Source: Pelomonas dachongensis (GTDB taxonomy: Bacteria > Pseudomonadota > Gammaproteobacteria > Burkholderiales > Burkholderiaceae_C). From it: 64,000 bases of DNA. Shown here piece after piece: positions 1-7,649 of this stretch. The position numbers and the translations under genes were made by a program. How positions within the stretch are numbered: the stretch's first letter is position 1; each line of letters begins with the position of its first letter. The stretch lies in contig NZ_JBIGHY010000004.1 in the NCBI RefSeq assembly GCF_043555865.1, forward strand, positions 1 to 64,000, in the 5' to 3' direction. The notes beneath the pieces are model-generated. The model was not told where the DNA came from and searched no databases. It saw nothing but the letters and a program-made list of their open reading frames with translations.

Positions 1-22
1 GAAAGTAGGTCATCGTCAGGCT
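1..22 (+). rRNA. rrf: 5S ribosomal RNA, 3' end only
   Basis: The first 22 bases match the 3' end of betaproteobacterial 5S rRNA as I remember it: a GAAAGTAGGT segment followed by the CATCGTCAGGC strand that closes the terminal helix with the 5' end of the molecule. The rest of the gene, and presumably a 16S-23S-5S operon, lies before the window. The terminator immediately downstream fits the end of an rRNA operon. The exact last base is uncertain by one or two. Confidence 0.85.
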
Positions 23-36
23 ATTTATTGAGCCAA

Positions 37-66
37 CCCCCACCATTGAAAGATGGTGGGGGTTTT
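37..66 (+). terminator. Intrinsic terminator of the rRNA operon
   Basis: A perfect 10-bp stem (CCCCCACCAT at 37-46 with ATGGTGGGGG at 53-62) encloses a 6-base loop and is followed by TTTT at 63-66 and a second T run. It lies 15 bases after the 5S rRNA end, in the right orientation. Between here and 219 I see no gene; the short ORFs there have no recognisable features. Confidence 0.9.
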
Positions 67-219
67 GCTTTTGGGAATTCGGAACGCAACTGACAGAGCG
101 GCAGTGGTCGCCTGGTTCCAATCGCTGGTTTGGTGGCGTCGTGGCTTCTGCGCCGAATCTTCTCGTCAGGTGTGCCATCGCCACGCATCTCTTGCCAACC
201 CCCAAGCAGTGCAGGCACC

Positions 220-1662
220 TCAAGTTGTCTTGCCCTTGACGACCCCATAACGCCTCAGCGTCTGCTCTCGCGCTTCAGCATGGTCGACGATGGGTTTGGG
301 GTAGTCGATCCCCTGCATTTCGAGCGGCGCTCGCGCCCATGGGGCGTGGATGGCTCGGTCGTCCAGTGAGGCCAGCTCAGGGCAGTAGCGGCGAATGAAC
401 TTACCCTGTCCGTCGAACTTGTCGCTTTGCGCTGTCGGGTTGAAGATGCGGAAGTACGGCTGCGCGTCGCAACCGCTGCTGCTTGCCCATTGCCAACCGC
501 CGTTGTTGGCGGCCAGATCGAAGTCCAGCAGTTGCGCTGCGAAATAAGCTTCGCCGCGGCGCCAGTCCAGCCCCAGATCCTTGGTGAGGAAGCTGGCCGT
601 CACCATCCGCAGGCGGTTGTGCATGTAGCCGGTCTGGTTGAGCTGGCGCATGGCCGCATCCACGAGTGGGTAGCCGGTGCGGCCTTCGCACCACGCGTCG
701 AATAGGCGATCGGCTCGAGGCCCCGCTTCCCAGACGATGGCATCGTACTCAGGGCGGAAGGCCGCACTCATCGCGTGCGGATGGTGGTGCATGACTTGGT
801 GATAGAAGTCTCGCCAGATCAGTTCGGACAGCCAGACCTCGGCGCCGTGGTCGCCGCCCTGCATCATCTCGTGCGCAATGCGCGCGAGTCGTCGGATGGA
901 CACTGTGCCGAAGCGCAGGTGCGTGCTGAGATAGCTGGGGCCCTTGACGGCGGGGAAGTTTCGCTTCTTGTCGTAGTCCTGGATTCGTTCGAGAAAGTCG
1001 TCCAGCAGCGCCTCGGCGCCGCGACTCCCTTTGCCGACGTGGGCGATGAGCCCGCCTGGTTTGAAGCCGATATCGCTCAGCTGGGGCACGCCATTGGCTG
1101 ATGGGGTCTTCGCCAGGGCCTTTGCATGTCGTTCAACCGGATAGCTGCGCAGATAGAACGCATCGACCTTCTTCAGCCATGCGTTCTTGTACGGCGTGAA
1201 CACGCCATACGGGCCGCCCGCAGCCGTCATGACCTCACGGCGCTCGAAGATCACGTGATCCTTGAACGTTTGCATCTTCGCGTTGAAGCTGCCGAGCAAC
1301 TCTGCGATCAAGGCATCCCGCTTGAGTGCCTGTGGCTCGTCGTCGTGATTCGCGAAGACGGCCTGTGCACCTAGTTCGGCGGCCAGCCGCGGTATCTCGT
1401 CGGACGCGAAACCATGCCGCACGATCAGCGCGCCGCCCAGCCGGCGCAAGTCGTCGTCCAGCACTTGCAACGCCTCGAGGATGAACTGCACGCGGCGGTC
1501 CTCCCGTGGCAGGGCCTCAAGGATGTCGCGGTCCAGCACGAAGATGCAGAACACCTGTTTGGCCCGCTTCAGGGCGTGGTGGAGCGCGGCGTTGTCATCC
1601 ACGCGCAGGTCGCGGCGGAACCAGACAAGGGCACGGTCAACAGCTTCATCGGAGGAGGTCAT
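220..1662 (-). CDS. phrB: Deoxyribodipyrimidine photo-lyase
   Basis: A 480-residue class I photolyase that repairs UV-induced cyclobutane pyrimidine dimers with blue light, using FAD and an antenna cofactor. The N-terminal alpha/beta domain opens with VWFRRDLRVDDN. The C-terminal FAD-binding domain carries the family signatures TGYPLVDAAMRQL and DLAANNGGWQWASSSG, and the tryptophans expected for the electron-transfer chain. The start chosen is the ATG at 1662, preceded by GCGAGGC; the open frame continues to 2280 but that part is antisense to algH and does not resemble a photolyase. Length is normal (E. coli 472). The start is only 15 bases from divergent algH. Confidence 0.95.
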   Translation of the reverse strand: MTSSDEAVDRALVWFRRDLRVDDNAALHHALKRAKQVFCIFVLDRDILEALPREDRRVQFILEALQVLDDDLRRLGGALIVRHGFASDEIPRLAAELGAQAVFANHDDEPQALKRDALIAELLGSFNAKMQTFKDHVIFERREVMTAAGGPYGVFTPYKNAWLKKVDAFYLRSYPVERHAKALAKTPSANGVPQLSDIGFKPGGLIAHVGKGSRGAEALLDDFLERIQDYDKKRNFPAVKGPSYLSTHLRFGTVSIRRLARIAHEMMQGGDHGAEVWLSELIWRDFYHQVMHHHPHAMSAAFRPEYDAIVWEAGPRADRLFDAWCEGRTGYPLVDAAMRQLNQTGYMHNRLRMVTASFLTKDLGLDWRRGEAYFAAQLLDFDLAANNGGWQWASSSGCDAQPYFRIFNPTAQSDKFDGQGKFIRRYCPELASLDDRAIHAPWARAPLEMQGIDYPKPIVDHAEAREQTLRRYGVVKGKTT

Positions 1663-1677
1663 GCCTCGCAGAATAAA

Positions 1678-2265
1678 ATGCCTTCCATGGCTGCCGAACG
1701 GATTTCCCTGATCAACCAGTTCCTCATCGCCATGCCCGGCATGGCTGACGAGGCTTTCGCAGGAACGGTCGTCTACTTGTGCGAGCACAACGACAACGGT
1801 GCGTTGGGGCTGGTCGTCAACAAGCCGACCACGCTGACGCTGGGTACGCTGTTCGAGAAGGTGGAGTTGAGCCCGCCGGCGGATCCACTGGCGGAGACGC
1901 CCGTCTACTATGGCGGCCCGGTGCAGACCGACCGGGGCTTCGTGCTGCACGAGCCGCTGGACGCCGAGGGCAATCACTACAACGCGACACTGGCCGTGCC
2001 GGGCGGGCTGGAGATGACCACCAGCCGCGATGTGCTGGAGGCACTGTCCAATGGCGCGGGCCCCAAGCGGTTGCTGGTGACGCTGGGCTACAGCGGCTGG
2101 GCCGCGGGCCAGCTGGAGGAAGAGATCGGCCGCAATGGCTGGCTGACGGTGGACGCTTCCCCCGCCATCATCTTCGAGACGCCGGTGGAGCTGCGCTACG
2201 AGCGCGCGCTTGCGCTCCTGGGCGTGGACCCGCGCATGCTCAGCGCCGATGCAGGTCACGCGTGA
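1678..2265 (+). CDS. algH: YqgE/AlgH family protein (UPF0301)
   Basis: A 195-residue protein of the YqgE/AlgH family, which keeps the conserved N-terminal block (LINQFLIAMPGMAD) and the GALGLVVNKPT motif, followed by a PVYYGGPV segment. The biochemical role is unclear; in Pseudomonas algH was named for an effect on alginate genes. It is first in a tightly packed series: its TGA overlaps the ruvX ATG. ATG 1678 is chosen; ATG 1687 (192 residues) is an alternative, and a TAAAAT hexamer at 1674-1679 could be a -10 box that would favour it. No good Shine-Dalgarno lies before either. Confidence 0.9.
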   Translation: MPSMAAERISLINQFLIAMPGMADEAFAGTVVYLCEHNDNGALGLVVNKPTTLTLGTLFEKVELSPPADPLAETPVYYGGPVQTDRGFVLHEPLDAEGNHYNATLAVPGGLEMTTSRDVLEALSNGAGPKRLLVTLGYSGWAAGQLEEEIGRNGWLTVDASPAIIFETPVELRYERALALLGVDPRMLSADAGHA

Positions 2266-2663
2266 TGGCCGCAGTGGCATCGCCTTCCCTGCTTCAATCC
2301 TTTCTTGCTTTCGACTTCGGCCTGCGCCGCATTGGCGTGGCCAGCGGCACTCGCCTGCTGGCAGCGGCCGAGCCGCGCGGCACCATCAGGGGCGGCGACT
2401 TCGAGGCCATCGCGGCGCTCATCAAGACCTGGCAGCCCGACGCCCTGGTCATCGGTGTCCCACGCCATCCGGACGGGGCGCCGCACGAGATGACCGCCAA
2501 GGCGCAGAACTTCGGCCGCCGTCTCTGCGGGCGCTACCACCTGCCGGTCTTCGAGGTCGACGAGCGCTACACCAGCGTTGAGGCCGAGGCCCAAGGCGCG
2601 CACGACGTGGATGCGGCGGCCGCCGCGCTGATCCTCGAACAATTTTTCAGAGAGCACCCATGA
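2265..2663 (+). CDS. ruvX: Putative pre-16S rRNA nuclease / Holliday junction resolvase-like YqgF
   Basis: A 132-residue RNase H-fold protein of the YqgF/RuvX family. It shows the first catalytic aspartate in AFDFGLRRIG (about residue 17), the central VDERYTSVEAE motif and the C-terminal HDVDAAAAALIL acidic block. Family members are implicated in 16S rRNA 5'-end maturation and perhaps junction resolution. The start ATG shares bases with the algH stop (TGATG). The stop overlaps the pyrR start in ATGA form. Length is normal (E. coli 138). The algH-ruvX pairing is conserved widely in proteobacteria. Confidence 0.93.
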   Translation: MAAVASPSLLQSFLAFDFGLRRIGVASGTRLLAAAEPRGTIRGGDFEAIAALIKTWQPDALVIGVPRHPDGAPHEMTAKAQNFGRRLCGRYHLPVFEVDERYTSVEAEAQGAHDVDAAAAALILEQFFREHP

Positions 2664-3145
2664 GCGACCTCAAGCTGGACGCTGAAGGCCTGTACCTTGA
2701 GCTGAAGAAAGGCGTGCAGCGACTGCTGACCGCCGACACCGCCCTGGTGGGCATCTGGAGCGGCGGCGCCTGGCTGGCCGAGCGGCTGGCAGCCGATCTC
2801 GGCGTGGCTGCAGGCACCATCTCCAGCGCACTGCATCGTGACGACTTCGGCTCGCGTGGCCTCGCCAAGGCCGACCACACGACGTTGCCGTTCGAGGTGA
2901 ATGGGCGCGACATCCTGTTGATCGACGACGTGCTCTACACCGGCCGCACGACGCGGGCGGTCATCAACGAGCTCTTCGACTTCGGCCGCCCGGCGTGCGT
3001 GCAGCTGGCGGTGCTGGTCGACCGCGGCGGGCGTCAGTTGCCCATCGAGGCGGCCTTCTCGGCCGCCCGGGTGACGCTCGACGCCAACCAGAGCCTGCGC
3101 TTGGTGCGCAACGAAGACCGACGATTCGCGTTCGAGGTGAAGTAA
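2660..3145 (+). CDS. pyrR: Pyrimidine operon regulator PyrR / uracil phosphoribosyltransferase-like
   Basis: A 161-residue type I phosphoribosyltransferase fold with the PRPP loop at residues 84-98 (DILLIDDVLYTGRTT). In Gram-positive bacteria PyrR binds UMP and pyr mRNA to control attenuation and has weak uracil phosphoribosyltransferase activity; in Betaproteobacteria its role is less well established. It directly precedes pyrB, as in other Burkholderiales. The 79-base gap to pyrB holds a GC-rich hairpin (3190-3208) just before the pyrB ribosome-binding site, a possible control point. Confidence 0.92.
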   Translation: MSDLKLDAEGLYLELKKGVQRLLTADTALVGIWSGGAWLAERLAADLGVAAGTISSALHRDDFGSRGLAKADHTTLPFEVNGRDILLIDDVLYTGRTTRAVINELFDFGRPACVQLAVLVDRGGRQLPIEAAFSAARVTLDANQSLRLVRNEDRRFAFEVK

Positions 3146-3189
3146 TGGCCCCCACGTTCACTTCGTTCACCGCCCCCCGCGCAGGCTTC

Positions 3190-3208
3190 GGCCGCCCTTG
3201 GGTCGGCC
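3190..3208 (+). promoter_or_regulatory. Hairpin in the pyrR-pyrB spacer
   Basis: GGCCG (3190-3194) pairs with CGGCC (3204-3208), with a further CCC/GGG inner stem and one bulged T. It ends two bases before the GAGGGAG Shine-Dalgarno of pyrB (3211-3217). There is no T run, so it does not look like a terminator. A translational or attenuation role is only inference from its position. Confidence 0.35.
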
Positions 3209-3224
3209 CTGAGGGAGTCCTGTG

Positions 3225-4187
3225 ATGCTCAGCAAACGAAACCCCCAACTCAACAAGCATGGCGAGCTGATCCATCTGCTGTCCATCGAAGGCCTGCCGC
3301 GCGCGGTCATCGAGCAGATCCTGGACACGGCCGGCAGCTTCCTGTCTGTCAACGACCGCGAGGTCAAGAAGGTACCGCTGCTGCGCGGCAAGTCGGTGTT
3401 CAACCTGTTCTTCGAGAACAGCACGCGCACCCGCACCACCTTCGAGATCGCCGCCAAGCGCCTGTCCGCGGACGTCATCAACCTGGACATCGCGCGCAGC
3501 TCCACCGCCAAGGGCGAGACGCTGCTGGACACCGTCGCCAACCTCAGCGCCATGCACGCGGATATGTTCGTCGTGCGCCACAGCGAGAGCGGTGCTCCCT
3601 ACCTGATCGCTCAGCACTGCGCACCGCACGTGCACGTGGTCAACGCCGGTGACGGCCGGCATGCGCACCCGACGCAGGGGCTGCTGGACATGTACACCAT
3701 CCGGCACTTCAAGAAGGACTTCCGCAACCTGACGGTGGCCATCGTCGGCGACATCGTGCACTCACGCGTCGCCCGCAGCGACATCCATGCGCTGAGCATC
3801 CTGGGCGTGCCCGAGATCCGCGCGGTCGGCCCTAAGACGCTGGTGCCGGGCGACCTGCGCGACATGGGCGTGCGCGTGTGCCACGACATGGCAGAGGGCG
3901 TGAAGGACGCCGACGTCATCATCATGCTGCGCCTGCAGAACGAGCGCATGAGCGGCGCGATGCTGCCCAGCAGCGGCGAGTTCTTCAAGAATTTCGGCCT
4001 CACGCCCGAGAAGCTGGCGCTCGCCAAGCCGGACGCCATCGTCATGCACCCCGGCCCCATCAACCGCGGCGTGGAAATCGCATCCGAAGTGGCGGACGGC
4101 AAGAGCAGCGTGATCCTGCCCCAAGTGACATTCGGCATCGCGGTGCGCATGGCCGTCATGGCCATCCTGGCTGGCAACGAGGCATGA
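3225..4187 (+). CDS. pyrB: Aspartate carbamoyltransferase catalytic subunit
   Basis: A 320-residue enzyme joining carbamoyl phosphate and L-aspartate, the first committed step of UMP synthesis. The carbamoyl-phosphate motif STRTR is at residues 66-70 inside FENSTRTRTTFE; HPGPINRGVEI near the C terminus belongs to the aspartate domain. ATG 3225 is chosen because GAGGGAG lies 7 bases upstream; an adjacent GTG at 3222 is also in frame. No pyrI regulatory subunit follows. Instead the next gene encodes an inactive dihydroorotase-like partner, as in the Pseudomonas-type PyrB:PyrC' complex. The stop overlaps the next start. Confidence 0.97.
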   Translation: MLSKRNPQLNKHGELIHLLSIEGLPRAVIEQILDTAGSFLSVNDREVKKVPLLRGKSVFNLFFENSTRTRTTFEIAAKRLSADVINLDIARSSTAKGETLLDTVANLSAMHADMFVVRHSESGAPYLIAQHCAPHVHVVNAGDGRHAHPTQGLLDMYTIRHFKKDFRNLTVAIVGDIVHSRVARSDIHALSILGVPEIRAVGPKTLVPGDLRDMGVRVCHDMAEGVKDADVIIMLRLQNERMSGAMLPSSGEFFKNFGLTPEKLALAKPDAIVMHPGPINRGVEIASEVADGKSSVILPQVTFGIAVRMAVMAILAGNEA

Positions 4188-5494
4188 GCATGAAGATCTT
4201 GATCCAGAACGGTCGTCTCATCGACCCCGCCTCCGGCCTCGACCGCACCGGCGACGTCGCCATCGCCAACGGCCGCATCGTCAAGCTGGGTGAGGTCGGC
4301 GACTTCACCGCCGACCGCACCCTGAACGCCACCGGCCTGGTCGTTGCCCCCGGCCTCGTCGACCTGTGCGCCCGACTGCGCGAGCCCGGCCACGAGCACG
4401 AAGGCCTGCTGGAAAGCGAACTGGCCGCTGCAGCTGCCGGTGGCGTGACCAGCCTGGTCTGCCCGCCCGACACCGACCCCGTGCTCGACGAGCCCGGCCT
4501 CGTCGAGATGCTGAAGTTCCGCGCTCGCAAGCTGAGCCGCTGCCGGCTGTTCCCGCTCGGCGCGCTGACGCGCCAGTTGAGCGGAGCCGCGCTGACAGAG
4601 ATGGCCGAGCTGACCGAGGCCGGCTGCATCGGCTTCTCGCAGGCTGAGGTGCCCATCAAGGACACGCTGGTGCTGAGCCGTGCGCTGCAGTACGCGGCCA
4701 CCTATGGCTACACCGTCTGGTTGCGCCCGCAGGACGCCTGGCTGGGCGGCGGCGTGGCCGCCAGCGGGGCGGTCGCCACCCGGCTGGGCCTGTCCGGCGT
4801 GCCCGTCAGCGCGGAGACCGTGGCCATGCACACGCTGTTCGAGCTGATGCGCAGCACCGGTGCGCGTGTTCACCTGTGCCGCATCTCCAGCGCCGCCGGT
4901 GTGGAGCTGCTGCGCGCGGCCAAGCGCGAAGGCCTCCCGGTCACGGCCGACGTGTCCATCAACTCGCTGCACCTCAGCGACGTGGACATCGGCTACTTCG
5001 ACTCCGCGATGCGACTGACGCCGCCGCTGCGCCAGGGCCGCGACCGCGACGCGCTGCGCGCCGGCCTCGCCGACGGCACCCTCGACGCGCTGGTGTCCGA
5101 CCACATGCCCGTGACGACCGACGAGAAGGCCGTGCCCTTCGCCGAGGCCACGCCGGGCGCCACCGGCCTGGAGCTGCTGCTCAGCCTGGCCATGCGCTGG
5201 GCGCAGGACGCGGGCCTGCCATTGCAGCGCGCGCTGGCGGTGGTCACATCCGAGCCGGTTCGCGTCATGGGCCCGGCGCTCGGGTCGCTGGCAGCCAGCG
5301 CCGGCCGCCTCGTGGAAGGCGGCGTGGCCGATGTCTGCGTGTTCGACGCCAAGTCCAGCTGGGCGGTCACGCCCGAGCAACTGGCCAGCCAGGGTAAGCA
5401 CACGCCGTTCGCCTACGCGTCCAGTGGCTTCGAGCTGCCGGCGCGCGTGCGCGCCACGCTGGTGGCCGGTCACATCGCCTACGAGGCGGCATGA
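4184..5494 (+). CDS. pyrC': Dihydroorotase-like PyrC', probably non-catalytic subunit of the aspartate carbamoyltransferase complex
   Basis: A 436-residue amidohydrolase-fold protein resembling type I dihydroorotase, but key zinc ligands are missing. The usual DxHxH reads D60-L-C62-A-R64; the histidine of the HxED block is replaced (LRPQDAWL); the ligand of the xxCHxS block is an arginine (HLCRISS). The late aspartate (VSDHMP) is kept. In Pseudomonas, such PyrC' proteins have no dihydroorotase activity but are needed to assemble active aspartate carbamoyltransferase. The ATGA overlap with pyrB supports that job here. An active dihydroorotase must be encoded elsewhere. ATG 4190 is an alternative start. 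Confidence 0.92.
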   Translation: MSMKILIQNGRLIDPASGLDRTGDVAIANGRIVKLGEVGDFTADRTLNATGLVVAPGLVDLCARLREPGHEHEGLLESELAAAAAGGVTSLVCPPDTDPVLDEPGLVEMLKFRARKLSRCRLFPLGALTRQLSGAALTEMAELTEAGCIGFSQAEVPIKDTLVLSRALQYAATYGYTVWLRPQDAWLGGGVAASGAVATRLGLSGVPVSAETVAMHTLFELMRSTGARVHLCRISSAAGVELLRAAKREGLPVTADVSINSLHLSDVDIGYFDSAMRLTPPLRQGRDRDALRAGLADGTLDALVSDHMPVTTDEKAVPFAEATPGATGLELLLSLAMRWAQDAGLPLQRALAVVTSEPVRVMGPALGSLAASAGRLVEGGVADVCVFDAKSSWAVTPEQLASQGKHTPFAYASSGFELPARVRATLVAGHIAYEAA

Positions 5495-6225
5495 ATGGCC
5501 TGCTGGCGGCCGGGCGCCTGGTGCGCCTCGTGCCGCATGTGCTGCACGGCCTGTGGATCGTCAAGCGCCGCTTCGTGCAGCTGACGTCGGCGGAGAAGCA
5601 CCAGCGTATCCAGTGGTGGTCGGCCAAGACGCTGCGATTGCTGGGCATCACCTTGACCTGCCACGGTCGTCCGCTGGCGGGAGGACACCTGGTCGTTGCG
5701 AACCACGTGTCCTGGCTCGACATCGCGGCCGTGCATGCGGTGCTGCCGCAGGCGCGCTTCGTGTCCAAGTCCGACGTGAAGCACTGGCCGCTGGTCGGCG
5801 CACTGGTAGAGGGCGTGGGCACGCTCTTCATCGAGCGCACCAGCAAGCGCGACGCGCTGCGCGTCGTTCACCAGACAGCTGCTGCGCTGCAGGCGGGCGA
5901 CTGCGTGGCCGTCTTCCCCGAAGGCACGACCGGTGCCGGATCAGCGCTATTGCCCTTCCACGCCAACCTGCTGCAAGCGGCGGTGTCCACCCAGGCGCCG
6001 GTGCTGCCGCTGGTGCTGCGCTGGCATGAACCCGGCCAGCCCTTCAGCGTTGCGGCGCAGTTCATCGGTGACACCACTCTGGTCCAGAGTCTGTGGCGCA
6101 TCGCGGCGGCGCGCGGGCTGTGTGTCGACGTGCAGGTCCTGCCAGTGGTGCCTTCACCAGGCCAGGACCGCCGCGCGCTGGCCGAGGCGCTGCACGGCCT
6201 GATCAGCGCGCGCCTGCCGCGCTGA
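5491..6225 (+). CDS. plsC: 1-acyl-sn-glycerol-3-phosphate acyltransferase family protein
   Basis: A 244-residue PlsC-type acyltransferase. The catalytic HX4D motif is NHVSWLD with His72 and Asp77, and the phosphate-binding block FPEGTT is at 142-147. Such enzymes acylate lysophosphatidic acid, or related lipids, at the inner membrane. The ATG overlaps the pyrC' stop (ATGA), so it is cotranscribed with pyrimidine genes. The last 23 bases overlap the convergent hydroxypyruvate-isomerase-like gene. The exact acyl acceptor (phospholipid versus lyso-ornithine lipid) cannot be told from sequence. Confidence 0.88.
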   Translation: MNGLLAAGRLVRLVPHVLHGLWIVKRRFVQLTSAEKHQRIQWWSAKTLRLLGITLTCHGRPLAGGHLVVANHVSWLDIAAVHAVLPQARFVSKSDVKHWPLVGALVEGVGTLFIERTSKRDALRVVHQTAAALQAGDCVAVFPEGTTGAGSALLPFHANLLQAAVSTQAPVLPLVLRWHEPGQPFSVAAQFIGDTTLVQSLWRIAAARGLCVDVQVLPVVPSPGQDRRALAEALHGLISARLPR

Positions 6226-6973
6226 GCCAGTGCAGCCCGGCGGACGTACCGGCACGGGGGCGGTACTCCAGCCCCACGCTGCCGGCCCAGCGTCGATCGT
6301 CCAGCAGCGCCAGCTCGGCGGCGTATTCGCCCGCCCGAGGCTCGTGGCGCCCGACCTCGCCGGCCAGCTGCACATGGCCGAGCACTTGAAGCTCCAGCGC
6401 CCGTTTCAGGTGGCTCAGCGATTCGCCCTCCGCCACGCGGCAGTGGTACAGGTCCAGCTGCAGCCTCACGCGGGGCGAGTTCAGTTGCGCCAGCAGCTCC
6501 AGTGCCTGGGCCTGGCTGTGCAGGAAGTAGCCCGGCATGTCGCGGCGGTTGATGGGCTCGATCACCAACGTGACCCCGTCCGGCGTCTGGCTGGCGGCCC
6601 AGTCTAGGTTGGCAAGCCAGGTCGCGCGCGTGGCGGGCGTGTCGTCGGCGAGGCCGGACAGCACGTGCACACGCGGCGCCCCGAGCCGGGCCGCCAGCGC
6701 AAGGCCGTGCAGCATTTGCCTGCGGAACGCCGCCTCGTGGCCTGCGAGTGCCGCACAACCGCGTTCGCCCGCCGCCCAGTCGCCGGCGGGCGCGTTGATG
6801 AGGGCGATGCGCAGGCCCGCCAGCCGCGTTGCGAGCACGTCGATGTCATGCAGATGCGGCTGCTGCAGCTCGACCGAGCCAAACCCGTCGGCAAGCGCCG
6901 CCGCGCCGCGATCCAGATAGGCGTGCTCCGCATACAGCCAATCCAGATTGGCCGCGAAGCGTGTCGGGATCAC
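6203..6973 (-). CDS. Hydroxypyruvate isomerase / 2-oxo-tetronate isomerase family protein
   Basis: A 256-residue TIM-barrel protein of the sugar isomerase/epimerase superfamily, close to Hyi/OtnI. It shows glutamates and metal-ligand blocks in the expected order: LVIEPINRRDMPGYF, LQLDLYH and GLEYRP. Hyi interconverts hydroxypyruvate and tartronate semialdehyde; OtnI acts on 2-oxo-tetronate. No glyoxylate or tetronate genes lie nearby, so the substrate is open. The start is GTG 6973, overlapping the stop of the DUF4254 gene (GTGA), so the two form one minus-strand transcript. The 3' end overlaps plsC by 23 bases. Confidence 0.82.
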   Translation of the reverse strand: MIPTRFAANLDWLYAEHAYLDRGAAALADGFGSVELQQPHLHDIDVLATRLAGLRIALINAPAGDWAAGERGCAALAGHEAAFRRQMLHGLALAARLGAPRVHVLSGLADDTPATRATWLANLDWAASQTPDGVTLVIEPINRRDMPGYFLHSQAQALELLAQLNSPRVRLQLDLYHCRVAEGESLSHLKRALELQVLGHVQLAGEVGRHEPRAGEYAAELALLDDRRWAGSVGLEYRPRAGTSAGLHWLSAAGAR

Positions 6974-7599
6974 TTGGACTCCGCCACCAGTGCCGGGTTC
7001 AGCCGCGGGTCGTTGTACATCTTGAACTGGCGGTAGACCTTGAAATACGCGCGGCCAGCGCGCGCGTCGGCCAGCAGCTCGTCGTAACAGGCGCCCAGGT
7101 CGAGACGCTGCTGCGAGAGGCGCTGCAGCTTCTCATCGCAGCTCTCCCGGTGCGCGTCGTCCACGTCGGTGCGCAGTGTCTGCTCGCGCATGGCGGCGAT
7201 CTTCAGCCCCAGGATGGAGATGCGGTCCAGCATGGACCCGGCCGTCTCGCTGTTCAGCCGCGCGCCCGGCGCCACCGTGCTGCGCGGCAGGGCGGCGGTG
7301 AGGGTGGCGGGGTCCACCAAGCCCAGTGCCGACAGCAGGAATTCGTCCACGCGCTCGATGGCGTCGTTGCGCTGCTGGTTGTGGCGGTCGATGGCACGCT
7401 TGTTGGCGACGATCTCGGCGTCGGGCGCCAGCTTGCGGCGGGCGAGATCCTCCTGGGCCCACAGGCTGCGGTTGTGGAAGTGGTTGGCGGCGATCCAGCC
7501 GCGCAGGTCGTCGGGTTCGACGGTCACGGGTGCCGAGGTCAGCGCCGCGTCGTGGGCGGCGATCACTTCGGCGGCAGAGGGCAGGGTGATCTCGGGCAT
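6970..7599 (-). CDS. DUF4254 domain-containing protein
   Basis: A 209-residue protein that I recognise as DUF4254 from its ERVDEFLL helix, the NSETAGSMLDRISILGLKI block and the charged helical remainder. No enzymatic motif is visible and no signal or membrane segment is present. The fold is probably all-helical. Homologues often sit beside glycosyltransferases of LPS or capsule synthesis, as here: a GT9 gene starts 50 bases away on the opposite strand. The hydroxypyruvate-isomerase-like gene follows with a 4-base overlap. Function is unknown; a part in surface sugar assembly is inference from context only. Confidence 0.8.
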   Translation of the reverse strand: MPEITLPSAAEVIAAHDAALTSAPVTVEPDDLRGWIAANHFHNRSLWAQEDLARRKLAPDAEIVANKRAIDRHNQQRNDAIERVDEFLLSALGLVDPATLTAALPRSTVAPGARLNSETAGSMLDRISILGLKIAAMREQTLRTDVDDAHRESCDEKLQRLSQQRLDLGACYDELLADARAGRAYFKVYRQFKMYNDPRLNPALVAESK

Positions 7600-7649
7600 G
7601 GTGGAGGTGCTCGCGCAGGCAGAATTCCGCGCTCTTTCAAGAGCTGCGG

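Noticed and set aside
21..250. Two short overlapping frames after the rRNA terminator
   Set aside because: They run through the terminator hairpin or lack ribosome-binding sites and any similarity I can recognise.
1663..2280. N-terminal 206-residue extension of the photolyase reading frame
   Set aside because: It is antisense to algH, has no photolyase similarity, and the ATG at 1662 starts exactly at the conserved domain.
3611..5473. 620-residue minus-strand frame
   Set aside because: Shadow of pyrB and pyrC'; no recognisable domain.
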